From Chrysemys picta bellii (lineage: Eukaryota; Chordata; Testudines; Emydidae), in contig NW_027052995.1 in NCBI RefSeq assembly GCF_011386835.1, positions 1 through 64,000 of the forward strand: a stretch of 64,000 nucleotides of DNA, given 5' to 3'. Below, piece by piece: positions 1-11,170 of the stretch. The notes beneath the pieces were generated by a model. That model was not told the origin of the DNA. It ran no database searches and saw only the letters and a program-made list of their open reading frames with translations. The number at the start of each line of letters is the position of its first letter. Position 1 is the first letter of the stretch. Position numbers and translations under genes: made by a program.

Positions 1-1760
1 GTGGCCCCTTAGAGACTAGCAAACCTGGTTTGCTAGAGATGCAGTGCCTGGTGTGAGGCCCCTGTGGCCCCTTAGAGACTAGCAAACCTGGTTTGCTAGA
101 GATGCAGTGCCTGGTGTGAGGCCCCTGTGGCCCCTTAGAGACTAGCAAACCTGGTTTGCTAGAGATGCAGTGCCTGGTGTCAGAGGCCTGTGGCCCCTTA
201 GAGACTAGCAAACCTGGTTTGCTAGAGATGCAGTGCCTGGTGTCAGAGACCTGTGGCCCCTTAGAGACTAGCAAACTTGGTTTGCTAGCGATGCAGTGCC
301 TGGTGTCAGGCCCCTGTGGCCCCTTAGAGACTAGCAAACTTGGTTTGCTAGCGATGCAGTGCCTGGTGTCAGGCCCCTGTGGCCCCTTAGAGACTAGGAA
401 ACTTGGTTTGCTAGCGATGCAGTGCCTGGTGTCAGGCCCCTGTGGCCCCTTAGAGACTAGGAAACTTGGTTTGCTAGAGATGCAGTGCCTGGTGTCAGGC
501 CCCTGTGGCCCCTTAGAGACTAGCAAACCTGGTTTGCTAGAGATGCAGTGCCTGGTGTCAGGCCCCTGTGGCCCCTTAGAGACTAGCAAACCTGGTTTGC
601 TAGAGATGCAGTGCCTGGTGTCAGGCCCCTGTGGCCCCTTAGAGACTAGCAAACCTGGTTTGCTAGAGATGCAGTGCCTGGTGTCAGGCCCCTGTGGCCC
701 CTTAGAGACTAGCAAACCTGGTTTGCTAGAGATGCAGTGCCTGGTGTCAGGCCCCTGTGGCCCCTTAGAGACTAGCAAACCTGGTTTGCTAGAGATGCAG
801 TGCCTGGTGTCAGAGGCCTGTGGCCCCTTAGAGACTAGCAAACCTGGTTTGCTAGAGATGCAGTGCCTGGTGTCAGAGGCCTGTGGCCCCTTAGAGACTA
901 GCAAACCTGGTTTGCTAGAGATGCAGTGCCTGGTGTCAGAGGCCTGTGGCCCCTTAGAGACTAGCAAACCTGGTTTGCTAGAGATGCAGTGCCTGGTGTC
1001 AGAGGCCTGTGGCCCCTTAGAGACTAGCAAACCTGGTTTGCTAGAGATGCAGTGCCTGGTGTCAGAGGCCTGTGGCCCCTTAGAGACTAGCAAACCTGGT
1101 TTGCTAGAGATGCAGTGCCTGGTGTCAGGCCCCTGTGGCCCCTTAGAGACTAGCAAACCTGGTTTGCTAGAGATGCAGTGCCTGGTGTCAGAGGCCTGTG
1201 GCCCCTTAGAGACTAGCAAACCTGGTTTGCTAGAGATGCAGTGCCTGGTGTCAGAGGCCTGTGGCCCCTTAGAGACTAGCAAACCTGGTTTGCTAGAGAT
1301 GCAGTGCCTGGTGTCAGAGGCCTGTGGCCCCTTAGAGACTAGCAAACCTGGTTTGCTAGAGATGCAGTGCCTGGTGTCAGAGGCCTGTGGCCCCTTAGAG
1401 ACTAGCAAACCTGGTTTGCTAGAGATGCAGTGCCTGGTGTCAGAGGCCTGTGGCCCCTTAGAGACTAGCAAACCTGGTTTGCTAGAGATGCAGTGCCTGG
1501 TGTCAGAGGCCTGTGGCCCCTTAGAGACTAGCAAACCTGGTTTGCTAGAGATGCAGTGCCTGGTGTCAGAGGCCTGTGGCCCCTTAGAGACTAGCAAACC
1601 TGGTTTGCTAGAGATGCAGTGCCTGGTGTCAGAGGCCCTGTGGCCCCTTAGAGACTAGCAAACCTGGTTTGCTAGAGATGCAGTGCCTGGTGTCAGAGGC
1701 CTGTGGCCCCTTAGAGACTAGCAAACCTGGTTTGCTAGAGATGCAGTGCCTGGTGTCAGG
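1..1760 (+). repeat. Satellite block, mixed AGGCCCC and AGAGGCC 63-bp monomers
   Basis: Nearly all monomers are 63 bp. The first two monomers have GTGTGAGG in place of GTGTCAGG. Monomers with the CTTGG core and AGCGAT lie at about 270-480, two of them with CTAGGAAAC, which breaks the palindrome. One 64-bp monomer (AGAGGCCCTG, about 1,634) and one 62-bp monomer (CAGGCCCTG, about 1,757) interrupt the phase. No gene is present. Confidence 0.93.
16..36. repeat. Palindromic core of the monomer (first copy)
   Basis: Arm CTAGCAAACC at 16-25, a single T at 26, and arm GGTTTGCTAG at 27-36 are perfect reverse complements. Almost every monomer in the window repeats this. In the CTTGG variant the innermost pair is lost, but a 9-bp stem (CTAGCAAAC with GTTTGCTAG) around a three-base loop remains, and that is also the sterically likely fold of the CCTGG form. 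The core could bind a symmetric protein dimer or extrude as a small hairpin. Those roles are inference; only the symmetry is seen. Confidence 0.93.
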
Positions 1761-3840
1761 CCCTGTGGCCCCTTAGAGACTAGCAAACCTGGTTTGCTAG
1801 AGATGCAGTGCCTGGTGTCAGAGGCCTGTGGCCCCTTAGAGACTAGCAAACCTGGTTTGCTAGAGATGCAGTGCCTGGTGTCAGAGGCCTGTGGCCCCTT
1901 AGAGACTAGCAAACCTGGTTTGCTAGAGATGCAGTGCCTGGTGTCAGAGGCCTGTGGCCCCTTAGAGACTAGCAAACCTGGTTTGCTAGAGATGCAGTGC
2001 CTGGTGTCAGAGGCCTGTGGCCCCTTAGAGACTAGCAAACCTGGTTTGCTAGAGATGCAGTGCCTGGTGTCAGAGGCCTGTGGCCCCTTAGAGACTAGCA
2101 AACCTGGTTTGCTAGAGATGCAGTGCCTGGTGTCAGAGGCCTGTGGCCCCTTAGAGACTAGCAAACCTGGTTTGCTAGAGATGCAGTGCCTGGTGTCAGA
2201 GGCCTGTGGCCCCTTAGAGACTAGCAAACCTGGTTTGCTAGAGATGCAGTGCCTGGTGTCAGAGGCCTGTGGCCCCTTAGAGACTAGCAAACCTGGTTTG
2301 CTAGAGATGCAGTGCCTGGTGTCAGAGGCCTGTGGCCCCTTAGAGACTAGCAAACCTGGTTTGCTAGAGATGCAGTGCCTGGTGTCAGAGGCCTGTGGCC
2401 CCTTAGAGACTAGCAAACCTGGTTTGCTAGAGATGCAGTGCCTGGTGTCAGAGGCCTGTGGCCCCTTAGAGACTAGCAAACCTGGTTTGCTAGAGATGCA
2501 GTGCCTGGTGTCAGAGGCCTGTGGCCCCTTAGAGACTAGCAAACCTGGTTTGCTAGAGATGCAGTGCCTGGTGTCAGAGGCCTGTGGCCCCTTAGAGACT
2601 AGCAAACCTGGTTTGCTAGAGATGCAGTGCCTGGTGTCAGAGGCCTGTGGCCCCTTAGAGACTAGCAAACCTGGTTTGCTAGAGATGCAGTGCCTGGTGT
2701 CAGAGGCCTGTGGCCCCTTAGAGACTAGCAAACCTGGTTTGCTAGAGATGCAGTGCCTGGTGTCAGAGGCCTGTGGCCCCTTAGAGACTAGCAAACCTGG
2801 TTTGCTAGAGATGCAGTGCCTGGTGTCAGAGGCCTGTGGCCCCTTAGAGACTAGCAAACCTGGTTTGCTAGAGATGCAGTGCCTGGTGTCAGAGGCCTGT
2901 GGCCCCTTAGAGACTAGCAAACCTGGTTTGCTAGAGATGCAGTGCCTGGTGTCAGAGGCCTGTGGCCCCTTAGAGACTAGCAAACCTGGTTTGCTAGAGA
3001 TGCAGTGCCTGGTGTCAGAGGCCTGTGGCCCCTTAGAGACTAGCAAACCTGCTTTGCTAGAGATGCAGTGCCTGGTGTCAGAGGCCTGTGGCCCCTTAGA
3101 GACTAGCAAACCTGGTTTGCTAGAGATGCAGTGCCTGGTGTCAGAGGCCTGTGGCCCCTTAGAGACTAGCAAACCTGCTTTGCTAGAGATGCAGTGCCTG
3201 GTGTCAGAGGCCTGTGGCCCCTTAGAGACTAGCAAACCTGCTTTGCTAGAGATGCAGTGCCTGGTGTCAGAGGCCTGTGGCCCCTTAGAGACTAGCAAAC
3301 CTGCTTTGCTAGAGATGCAGTGCCTGGTGTCAGAGGCCTGTGGCCCCTTAGAGACTAGCAAACCTGCTTTGCTAGAGATGCAGTGCCTGGTGTCAGAGGC
3401 CTGTGGCCCCTTAGAGACTAGCAAACCTGCTTTGCTAGAGATGCAGTGCCTGGTGTCAGAGGCCTGTGGCCCCTTAGAGACCAGCAAACCTGGTTTGCTA
3501 GAGATGCAGTGCCTGGTGTCAGAGGCCTGTGGCCCCTTAGAGACTAGCAAACCTGGTTTGCTAGAGATGCAGTGCCTGGTGTCAGAGGCCTGTGGCCCCT
3601 TAGAGACTAGCAAACCTGGTTTGCTAGAGATGCAGTGCCTGGTGTCAGAGGCCTGTGGCCCCTTAGAGACTAGCAAACCTGGTTTGCTAGAGATGCAGTG
3701 CCTGGTGTCAGAGGCCTGTGGCCCCTTAGAGACTAGCAAACCTGGTTTGCTAGAGATGCAGTGCCTGGTGTCAGAGGCCTGTGGCCCCTTAGAGACTAGC
3801 AAACCTGGTTTGCTAGAGATGCAGTGCCTGGTGTCAGAGG
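1761..3840 (+). repeat. Highly uniform 63-bp block, AGAGGCC linker
   Basis: About 33 consecutive monomers are in perfect 63-bp phase with the same linker and nearly no substitutions. The only common change is a G-to-C in the core at 3,050-3,440 (separate entry) plus GACCAG for GACTAG near 3,480. Such uniformity suggests recent local amplification. The stop-free frames of about 700 codons on both strands are a by-product of this phase and do not mark a gene. Confidence 0.93.
3050..3440 (+). repeat. Local cluster of CCTGCTTTGC core variants
   Basis: Six monomers within about 390 bp carry CCTGCTTTGC instead of CCTGGTTTGC (near 3,050, 3,176, 3,239, 3,302, 3,365 and 3,428), with one normal monomer after the first. 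I did not see this change elsewhere in the window. It removes one pair next to the centre of the palindrome. The clustering fits spread by very short-range unequal exchange or gene conversion. Confidence 0.85.
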
Positions 3841-6440
3841 CCCCTGTGGCCCCTTAGAGACTAGCAAACCTGGTTTGCTAGAGATGCAGTGCCTGGTGTC
3901 AGGCCCTGTGGCCCCTTAGAGACTAGCAAACCTGGTTTGCTAGAGATGCAGTGCCTGGTGTCAGGCCCCTGTGGCCCCTTAGAGACTAGCAAACCTAGTT
4001 TGCTAGAGATGCAGTGCCTGGTGTCAGAGACCTGTGGCCCCTTAGAGACTAGCAAACTGGTTTGCTAGCGATGCAGTGCCTTGTGTCAGGCCCTGTGGCC
4101 CCTTAGAGACTAGCAAACTTGGTTTGCTAGCGATGCAGTGCCTTGTGTCAGGCCCCTGTGGCCCCTTAGAGACTAGCAAACTTGGTTTGCTAGCGATGCA
4201 GTGCCTTGTGTCAGGCCCCTGTGGCCCCTTAGAGACTAGCAAACCTGGTTTGCTAGAGATGCAGTGCCTGGTGTCAGGCCCCTGTGGCCCCTTAGAGACT
4301 AGCAAACCTCGTTTGCTAGAGATGCAGTGCCTGGTGTCAGGCCCCTGTGGCCCCTTAGAGACTAGCAAACCTGGTTTGCTAGAGATGCAGTGCCTGGTGT
4401 CAGAGGCCTGTGGCCCCTTAGAGACTAGCAAACCTGGTTTGCTAGAGATGCAGTGCCTGGTGTCAGGCCCCTGTGGCCCCTTAGAGACTAGCAAACCTGG
4501 TTTGCTAGAGATGCAGTGCCTGGTGTCAGGCCCCTGTGGCCCCTTAGAGACTAGCAAACCTGGTTTGCTAGAGATGCAGTGCCTGGTGTCACAGGCCTGT
4601 GGCCCCTTAGAGACTAGCAAACCTGGTTTGCTAGAGATGCAGTGCCTGGTGTCAGGCCCCTGTGGCCCCTTAGAGACTAGCAAACCTGGTTTGCTAGAGA
4701 TGCAGTGCCTGGTGTCAGGCCCCTGTGGCCCCTTAGAGACTAGCAAACCTGGTTTGCTAGAGATGCAGTGCCTGGTGTCAGAGGCCTGTGGCCCCTTAGA
4801 GACTAGCAAACCTGGTTTGCTAGAGATGCAGTGCCTGGTGTCAGAGGCCTGTGGCCCCTTAGAGACTAGCAAACCTGGTTTGCTAGAGATGCAGTGCCTG
4901 GTGTGAGGCCCCTGTGGCCCCTTAGAGACTAGCAAACCTGGTTTGCTAGAGATGCAGTGCCTGGTGTCAGGCCCCTGTGGCCCCTTAGAGACTAGCAAAC
5001 CTGGTTTGCTAGAGATGCAGTGCCTGGTGTCAGGCCCCTGTGGCCCCTTAGAGACTAGCAAACCTAGTTTGCTAGAGATGCAGTGCCTGGTGTCAGAGAC
5101 CTGTGGCCCCTTAGAGACTAGCAAACTTGGTTTGCTAGCGATGCAGTGCCTTGTGTCAGGCCCCTGTGGCCCTTAGAGACTAGCAAACTTGGTTTGCTAG
5201 CGATGCAGTGCCTTGTGTCAGGCCCCTGTGGCCCCTTAGAGACTAGCAAACTTGGTTTGCTAGCGATGCAGTGCCTTGTGTCAGGCCCCCTGTGGCCCCT
5301 TAGAGACTAGCAAACCTGGTTTGCTAGAGATGCAGTGCCTGGTGTCAGGCCCCTGTGGCCCCTTAGAGACTAGCAAACCTGGTTTGCTAGAGATGCAGTG
5401 CCTGGTGTCAGGCCCCTGTGGCCCCTTAGAGACTAGCAAACCTGGTTTGCTAGAGATGCAGTGCCTGGTGTCAGAGGCCTGTGGCCCCTTAGAGACTAGC
5501 AAACCTGGTTTGCTAGAGATGCAGTGCCTGGTGTCAGGCCCCTGTGGCCCCTTAGAGACTAGCAAACCTGGTTTGCTAGAGATGCAGTGCCTGGTGTCAG
5601 GCCCCTGTGGCCCCTTAGAGACTAGCAAACCTGGTTTGCTAGAGATGCAGTGCCTGGTGTCACAGGCCTGTGGCCCCTTAGAGACTAGCAAACCTGGTTT
5701 GCTAGAGATGCAGTGCCTGGTGTCAGGCCCCTGTGGCCCCTTAGAGACTAGCAAACCTGGTTTGCTAGAGATGCAGTGCCTGGTGTCAGGCCCCTGTGGC
5801 CCCTTAGAGACTAGCAAACTTGGTTTGCTAGAGATGCAGTGCCTGGTGTCACAGGCCTGTGGCCCCTTAGAGACTAGCAAAACCTGGTTTGCTAGAGATG
5901 CAGTGCCTGGTGTCAGGCCCCTGTGGCCCCTTAGAGACTAGCAAACCTGGTTTGCTAGAGATGCAGTGCCTGGTGTCAGGCCCCTGTGGCCCCTTTAGAG
6001 ACTAGCAAACCTGGTTTGCTAGAGATGCAGTGCCTGGTGTCAGAGGCCTGTGGCCCCTTAGAGACTAGCAAACCTGGTTTGCTAGAGATGCAGTGCCTGG
6101 TGTCAGAGGCCTGTGGCCCCTTAGAGACTAGCAAACCTGGTTTGCTAGAGATGCAGTGCCTGGTGTCACAGGCCTGTGGCCCCTTAGAGACTAGCAAACC
6201 TGGTTTGCTAGAGATGCAGTGCCTGGTGTCAGAGACCTGTGGCCCCTTAGAGACTAGCAAACTTGGTTTGCTAGCGATGCAGTGCCTTGTGTCAGGCCCC
6301 TGTGGCCCCTTAGAGACTAGCAAACTTGGTTTGCTAGCGATGCAGTGCCTTGTGTCAGGCCCCTGTGGCCCCTTAGAGACTAGCAAACTTGGTTTTGCTA
6401 GCGATGCAGTGCCTTGTGTCAGGCCCCTGTGGCCCCTTAG
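3841..6440 (+). repeat. Mixed 63-bp block with a diverged period of about 1.1 kb
   Basis: The linkers follow a recurring order: a run of AGGCCCC monomers with single AGAGGCC and CACAGGCC monomers, then AGAGACC, then two or three CTTGG/AGCGAT/CCTTGTG monomers. This order is seen at about 4,020-4,230, 5,090-5,290 and 6,225-6,430, giving an imperfect higher-order period near 1.07-1.14 kb. Private changes include CCTCG for CCTGG near 4,310, CCTAG near 3,995 and 5,065, and a GTGTGAGG linker near 4,902. Single-base indels occur near 5,165, 5,286, 5,880, 5,994 and 6,393. Confidence 0.85.
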
Positions 6441-7620
6441 AGACTAGCAAACCTGGTTTGCTAGCGATGCAGTGCCTGGTGTCAGGCCCCTGTGGCCCCT
6501 TAGAGACTAGCAAACCTGGTTTGCTAGCGATGCAGTGCCTGGTGTCAGGCCCCTGTGGCCCCTTAGAGACTAGCAAACCTGGTTTGCTAGCGATGCAGTG
6601 CCTGGTGTCAGGCCCCTGTGGCCCCTTAGAGACTAGCAAACCTGGTTTGCTAGCGATGCAGTGCCTGGTGTCAGGCCCCTGTGGCCCCTTAGAGACTAGC
6701 AAACCTGGTTTGCTAGCGATGCAGTGCCTGGTGTCAGGCCCTGTGGCCCCTTAGAGACTAGCAAACCTGGTTTGCTAGCGATGCAGTGCCTGGTGTCAGG
6801 CCCCTGTGGCCCCTTAGAGACTAGCAAACCTGGTTTGCTAGAGATGCAGTGCCTGGTGTCAGGCCCCTGTGGCCCCTTAGAGACTAGCAAACCTGGTTTG
6901 CTAGAGATGCAGTGCCTGGTGTCAGGCCCCTGTGGCCCCTTAGAGACTAGCAAACCTGGTTTGCTAGAGATGCAGTGGCCTGGTGTCAGGCCCCTGTGGC
7001 CCCTTAGAGACTAGCAAACCTGGTTTGCTAGAGATGCAGTGCCTGGTGTCAGGCCCCTGTGGCCCCTTAGAGACTAGCAAACCTGGTTTGCTAGAGATGC
7101 AGTGCCTGGTTGTCAGGCCCCTGTGGCCCCTTAGAGACTAGCAAACCTGGTTTGCTAGAGATGCAGTGCCTGGTGTCAGGCCCCTGTGGCCCCTTAGAGA
7201 CTAGCAAACCTGGTTTGCTAGAGAATGCAGTGCCTGGTGTCAGGCCCCTGTGGCCCCTTAGAGACTAGCAAACCTGGTTTGCTAGAGATGCAGTGCCTGG
7301 TGTCAGGCCCCTGTGGCCCCTTAGAGACTAGCAAACCTGGTTTGCTAGAGATGCAGTGCCTGGTGTCAGGCCCCTGTGGCCCCTTAGAGACTAGCAAACC
7401 TGGTTTGCTAGAGATGCAGTGCCTGGTGTCAGGCCCCTGTGGCCCCTTAGAGACTAGCAAACCTGGTTTGCTAGAGATGCAGTGCCTGGTGTCAGGCCCC
7501 TGTGGCCCCTTAGAGACTAGCAAACCTGGTTTGCTAGAGATGCAGTGCCTGGTGTCAGGCCCCTGTGGCCCCTTAGAGACTAGCAAACCTGGTTTGCTAG
7601 AGATGCAGTGCCTGGTGTCA
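6441..7620 (+). repeat. AGGCCCC-linker block, first AGCGAT then AGAGAT
   Basis: Up to about 6,790 the monomers pair the CCTGG core with AGCGAT, one of the few places where these two variants run together; afterwards they carry AGAGAT. All linkers are AGGCCCC except a 62-bp one near 6,738. Several one-base insertions sit in short runs: GTGGCCTGG near 6,976, CTGGTTGTC near 7,110 and AGAGAATG near 7,222. No gene is present. Confidence 0.9.
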
Positions 7621-10600
7621 GAGCCCCTGTGGCCCCTTAGAGACTAGCAAACCTGGTTTGCTAGAGATGCAGTGCCTGGTGTCAGAGGCCCTGTGGCCCC
7701 TTAGAGACTAGCAAACCTGGTTTGCTAGAGATGCAGTGCCTGGTGTCAGAGGCCCTGTGGCCCCTTAGAGACTAGCAAACCTGGTTTGCTAGAGATGCAG
7801 TGCCTGGTGTCAGAGGCCCTGTGGCCCCTTAGAGACTAGCAAACCTGGTTTGCTAGAGATGCAGTGCCTGGTGTCAGAGGCCTGTGGCCCCTTAGAGACT
7901 AGCAAACCTGGTTTGCTAGAGATGCAGTGCCTGGTGTCAGAGGCCTGTGGCCCCTTAGAGACTAGCAAACCTGGTTTGCTAGAGATGCAGTGCCTGGTGT
8001 CAGGCCCCTGTGGCCCCTTAGAGACTAGCAAACCTGGTTTGCTAGAGATGCAGTGCCTGGTGTCAGGCCCTGTGGCCCCTTAGAGACTAGCAAACCTGGT
8101 TTGCTAGAGATGCAGTGCCTGGTGTCAGAGGCCCTGTGGCCCCTTAGAGACTAGCAAACCTGGTTTGCTAGAGATGCAGTGCCTGGTGTCAGAGGCCTGT
8201 GGCCCCTTAGAGACTAGCAAACCTGGTTTGCTAGAGATGCAGTGCCTGGTGTCAGAGGCCTGTGGCCCCTTAGAGACTAGCAAACCTGGTTTGCTAGAGA
8301 TGCAGTGCCTGGTGTCAGAGGCCTGTGGCCCCTTAGAGACTAGCAAACCTGGTTTGCTAGAGATGCAGTGCCTGGTGTCAGAGGCCTGTGGCCCCTTAGA
8401 GACTAGCAAACCTGGTTTGCTAGAGATGCAGTGCCTGGTGTCAGAGGCCTGTGGCCCCTTAGAGACTAGCAAACCTGGTTTGCTAGAGATGCAGTGCCTG
8501 GTGTCAGAGGCCTGTGGCCCCTTAGAGACTAGCAAACCTGGTTTGCTAGAGATGCAGTGCCTGGTGTCAGAGCCTGGCCCCTTAGAGACTAGCAAACCTG
8601 GTTTGCTAGAGATGCAGTGCCTGGTGTCAGAGGCCTGTGGCCCCTTAGAGACTAGCAAACCTGGTTTGCTAGAGATGCAGTGCCTGGTGTCAGCCTGTGG
8701 CCCCTTAGAGACTAGCAAACCTGGTTTGCTAGAGATGCAGTGCCTGGTGTCAGAGGCCTGTGGCCCCCTTAGAGACTAGCAAACCTGGTTTGCTAGAGAT
8801 GCAGTGCCTGGTGTCAGAGGCCCCTGTGGCCCCTTAGAGACTAGCAAACCTGGTTTGCTAGAGATGCAGTGCCTGGTGTCAGAGGCCCCTGTGGCCCCTT
8901 AGAGACTAGCAAACCTGGTTTGCTAGAGATGCAGTGCCTGGTGTCAGAGGCCCCTGTGGCCCCTTAGAGACTAGCAAACCTGGTTTGCTAGAGATGCAGT
9001 GCCTGGTGTCAGAGGCCCCTGTGGCCCCTTAGAGACTAGCAAACCTGGTTTGCTAGAGATGCAGTGCCTGGTGTCAGAGGCCCCTGTGGCCCCTTAGAGA
9101 CTAGCAAACCTGGTTTGCTAGAGATGCAGTGCCTGGTGTCAGAGGCCCTGTGGCCCCTTAGAGACTAGCAAACCTGGTTTGCTAGAGATGCAGTGCCTGG
9201 TGTCAGAGGCCCCTGTGGCCCCTTAGAGACTAGCAAACCTGGTTTGCTAGAGATGCAGTGCCTGGTGTCAGAGGCCCTGTGGCCCCTTAGAGACTAGCAA
9301 ACCTGGTTTGCTAGAGATGCAGTGCCTGGTGTCAGAGGCCCCTGTGGCCCCTTAGAGACTAGCAAACCTGGTTTGCTAGAGATGCAGTGCCTGGTGTCAG
9401 AGGCCCTGTGGCCCCTTAGAGACTAGCAAACCTGGTTTGCTAGAGATGCAGTGCCTGGTGTCAGAGGCCTGTGGCCCCTTAGAGACTAGCAAACCTGGTT
9501 TGCTAGAGATGCAGTGCCTGGTGTCAGAGGCCCTGTGGCCCCTTAGAGACTAGCAAACCTGGTTTGCTAGAGATGCAGTGCCTGGTGTCAGAGGCCCTGT
9601 GGCCCCTTAGAGACTAGCAAACCTGGTTTGCTAGAGAGATGCAGTGCCTGGTGTCAGAGGCCCTGTGGCCCCTTAGAGACTAGCAAACCTGGTTTGCTAG
9701 AGATGCAGTGCCTGGTGTCAGAGGCCCTGTGGCCCCTTAGAGACTAGCAAACCTGGTTTGCTAGAGATGCAGTGCCTGGTGTCAGAGGCCCTGTGGCCCC
9801 TTAGAGACTAGCAAACCTGGTTTGCTAGAGATGCAGTGCCTGGTGTCAGAGGCCTGTGGCCCCTTAGAGACTAGCAAACCTGGTTTGCTAGAGATGCAGT
9901 GCCTGGTGTCAGAGGCCTGTGGCCCCTTAGAGACTAGCAAACCTGGTTTGCTAGAGATGCAGTGCCTGGTGTCAGAGGCCTGTGGCCCCTTAGAGACTAG
10001 CAAACCTGGTTTGCTAGAGATGCAGTGCCTGGTGTCAGAGGCCTGTGGCCCCTTAGAGACTAGCAAACCTGGTTTGCTAGAGATGCAGTGCCTGGTGTCA
10101 GAGCCTGTGGCCCCTTAGAGACTAGCAAACCTGGTTTGCTAGAGATGCAGTGCCTGGTGTCAGAGGCCTGTGGCCCCTTAGAGACTAGCAAACCTGGTTT
10201 GCTAGAGATGCAGTGCCTGGTGTCAGGCCCCTGTGGCCCCTTAGAGACTAGCAAACCTGGTTTGCTAGAGATGCAGTGCCTGGTGTCAGGCCCCTGTGGC
10301 CCCTTAGAGACTAGCAAACCTGGTTTGCTAGAGATGCAGTGCCTGGTGTCAGGCCCCTGTGGCCCCTTAGAGACTAGCAAACCTGGTTTGCTAGAGATGC
10401 AGTGCCTGGTGTCAGAGGCCCTGTGGCCCCTTAGAGACTAGCAAACCTGGTTTGCTAGAGATGCAGTGCCTGGTGTCAGAGGCCTGTGGCCCCTTAGAGA
10501 CTAGCAAACCTGGTTTGCTAGAGATGCAGTGCCTGGTGTCAGAGGCCTGTGGCCCCTTAGAGACTAGCAAACCTGGTTTGCTAGAGATGCAGTGCCTGGT

Positions 10601-11170
10601 GTCAGAGGCCTGTGGCCCCTTAGAGACTAGCAAACCTGGTTTGCTAGAGATGCAGTGCCTGGTGTCAGAGGCCTGTGGCCCCTTAGAGACTAGCAAACCT
10701 GGTTTGCTAGAGATGCAGTGCCTGGTGTCAGAGGCCTGTGGCCCCTTAGAGACTAGCAAACCTGGTTTGCTAGAGATGCAGTGCCTGGTGTCAGAGGCCT
10801 GTGGCCCCTTAGAGACTAGCAAACCTGGTTTGCTAGAGATGCAGTGCCTGGTGTCAGAGGCCTGTGGCCCCTTAGAGACTAGCAAACCTGGTTTGCTAGA
10901 GATGCAGTGCCTGGTGTCAGAGGCCTGTGGCCCCTTAGAGACTAGCAAACCTGGTTTGCTAGAGATGCAGTGCCTGGTGTCAGAGCCCCTGTGGCCCCTT
11001 AGAGACTAGCAAACCTGGTTTGCTAGAGATGCAGTGCCTGGTGTCAGGCCCCTGTGGCCCCTTAGAGACTAGCAAACCTGGTTTGCTAGAGATGCAGTGC
11101 CTGGTGTCAGGCCCCTGTGGCCCCTTAGAGACTAGCAAACCTGGTTTGCTAGAGATGCAGTGCCTGGTGT
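7621..11170 (+). repeat. Mixed-length block (63, 64 and 65 bp monomers)
   Basis: The linker is AGAGG followed by two, three or four C before TGTGG, giving 63, 64 or 65 bp. Phase therefore shifts many times, for example near 7,690, 7,755, 8,130, 8,815-9,420 and 9,530-9,800. Two monomers have shortened linkers: GAGCCTGGCCCC near 8,570 and GTCAGCCTGTGG near 8,691. One monomer has a two-base AG insertion (CTAGAGAGATG, 9,631-9,641). A uniform 63-bp run lies at 10,430-10,980. Confidence 0.9.

Noticed and set aside
16..36. Site-specific recombinase, operator or transposon-end site in the 21-bp palindrome
   Set aside because: The motif is in nearly every monomer, no recombinase, regulator or transposase gene is present, and I cannot match the motif to a named site. 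Only the symmetry is reported.
16..36. Forkhead-like (GTTTGC) or Grainyhead-like (AACC/GGTT) binding motif
   Set aside because: Similarity is partial: the forkhead match lacks the usual base before GTTTGC, and the AACC and GGTT halves are separated by an extra base. Too weak to report as a feature.
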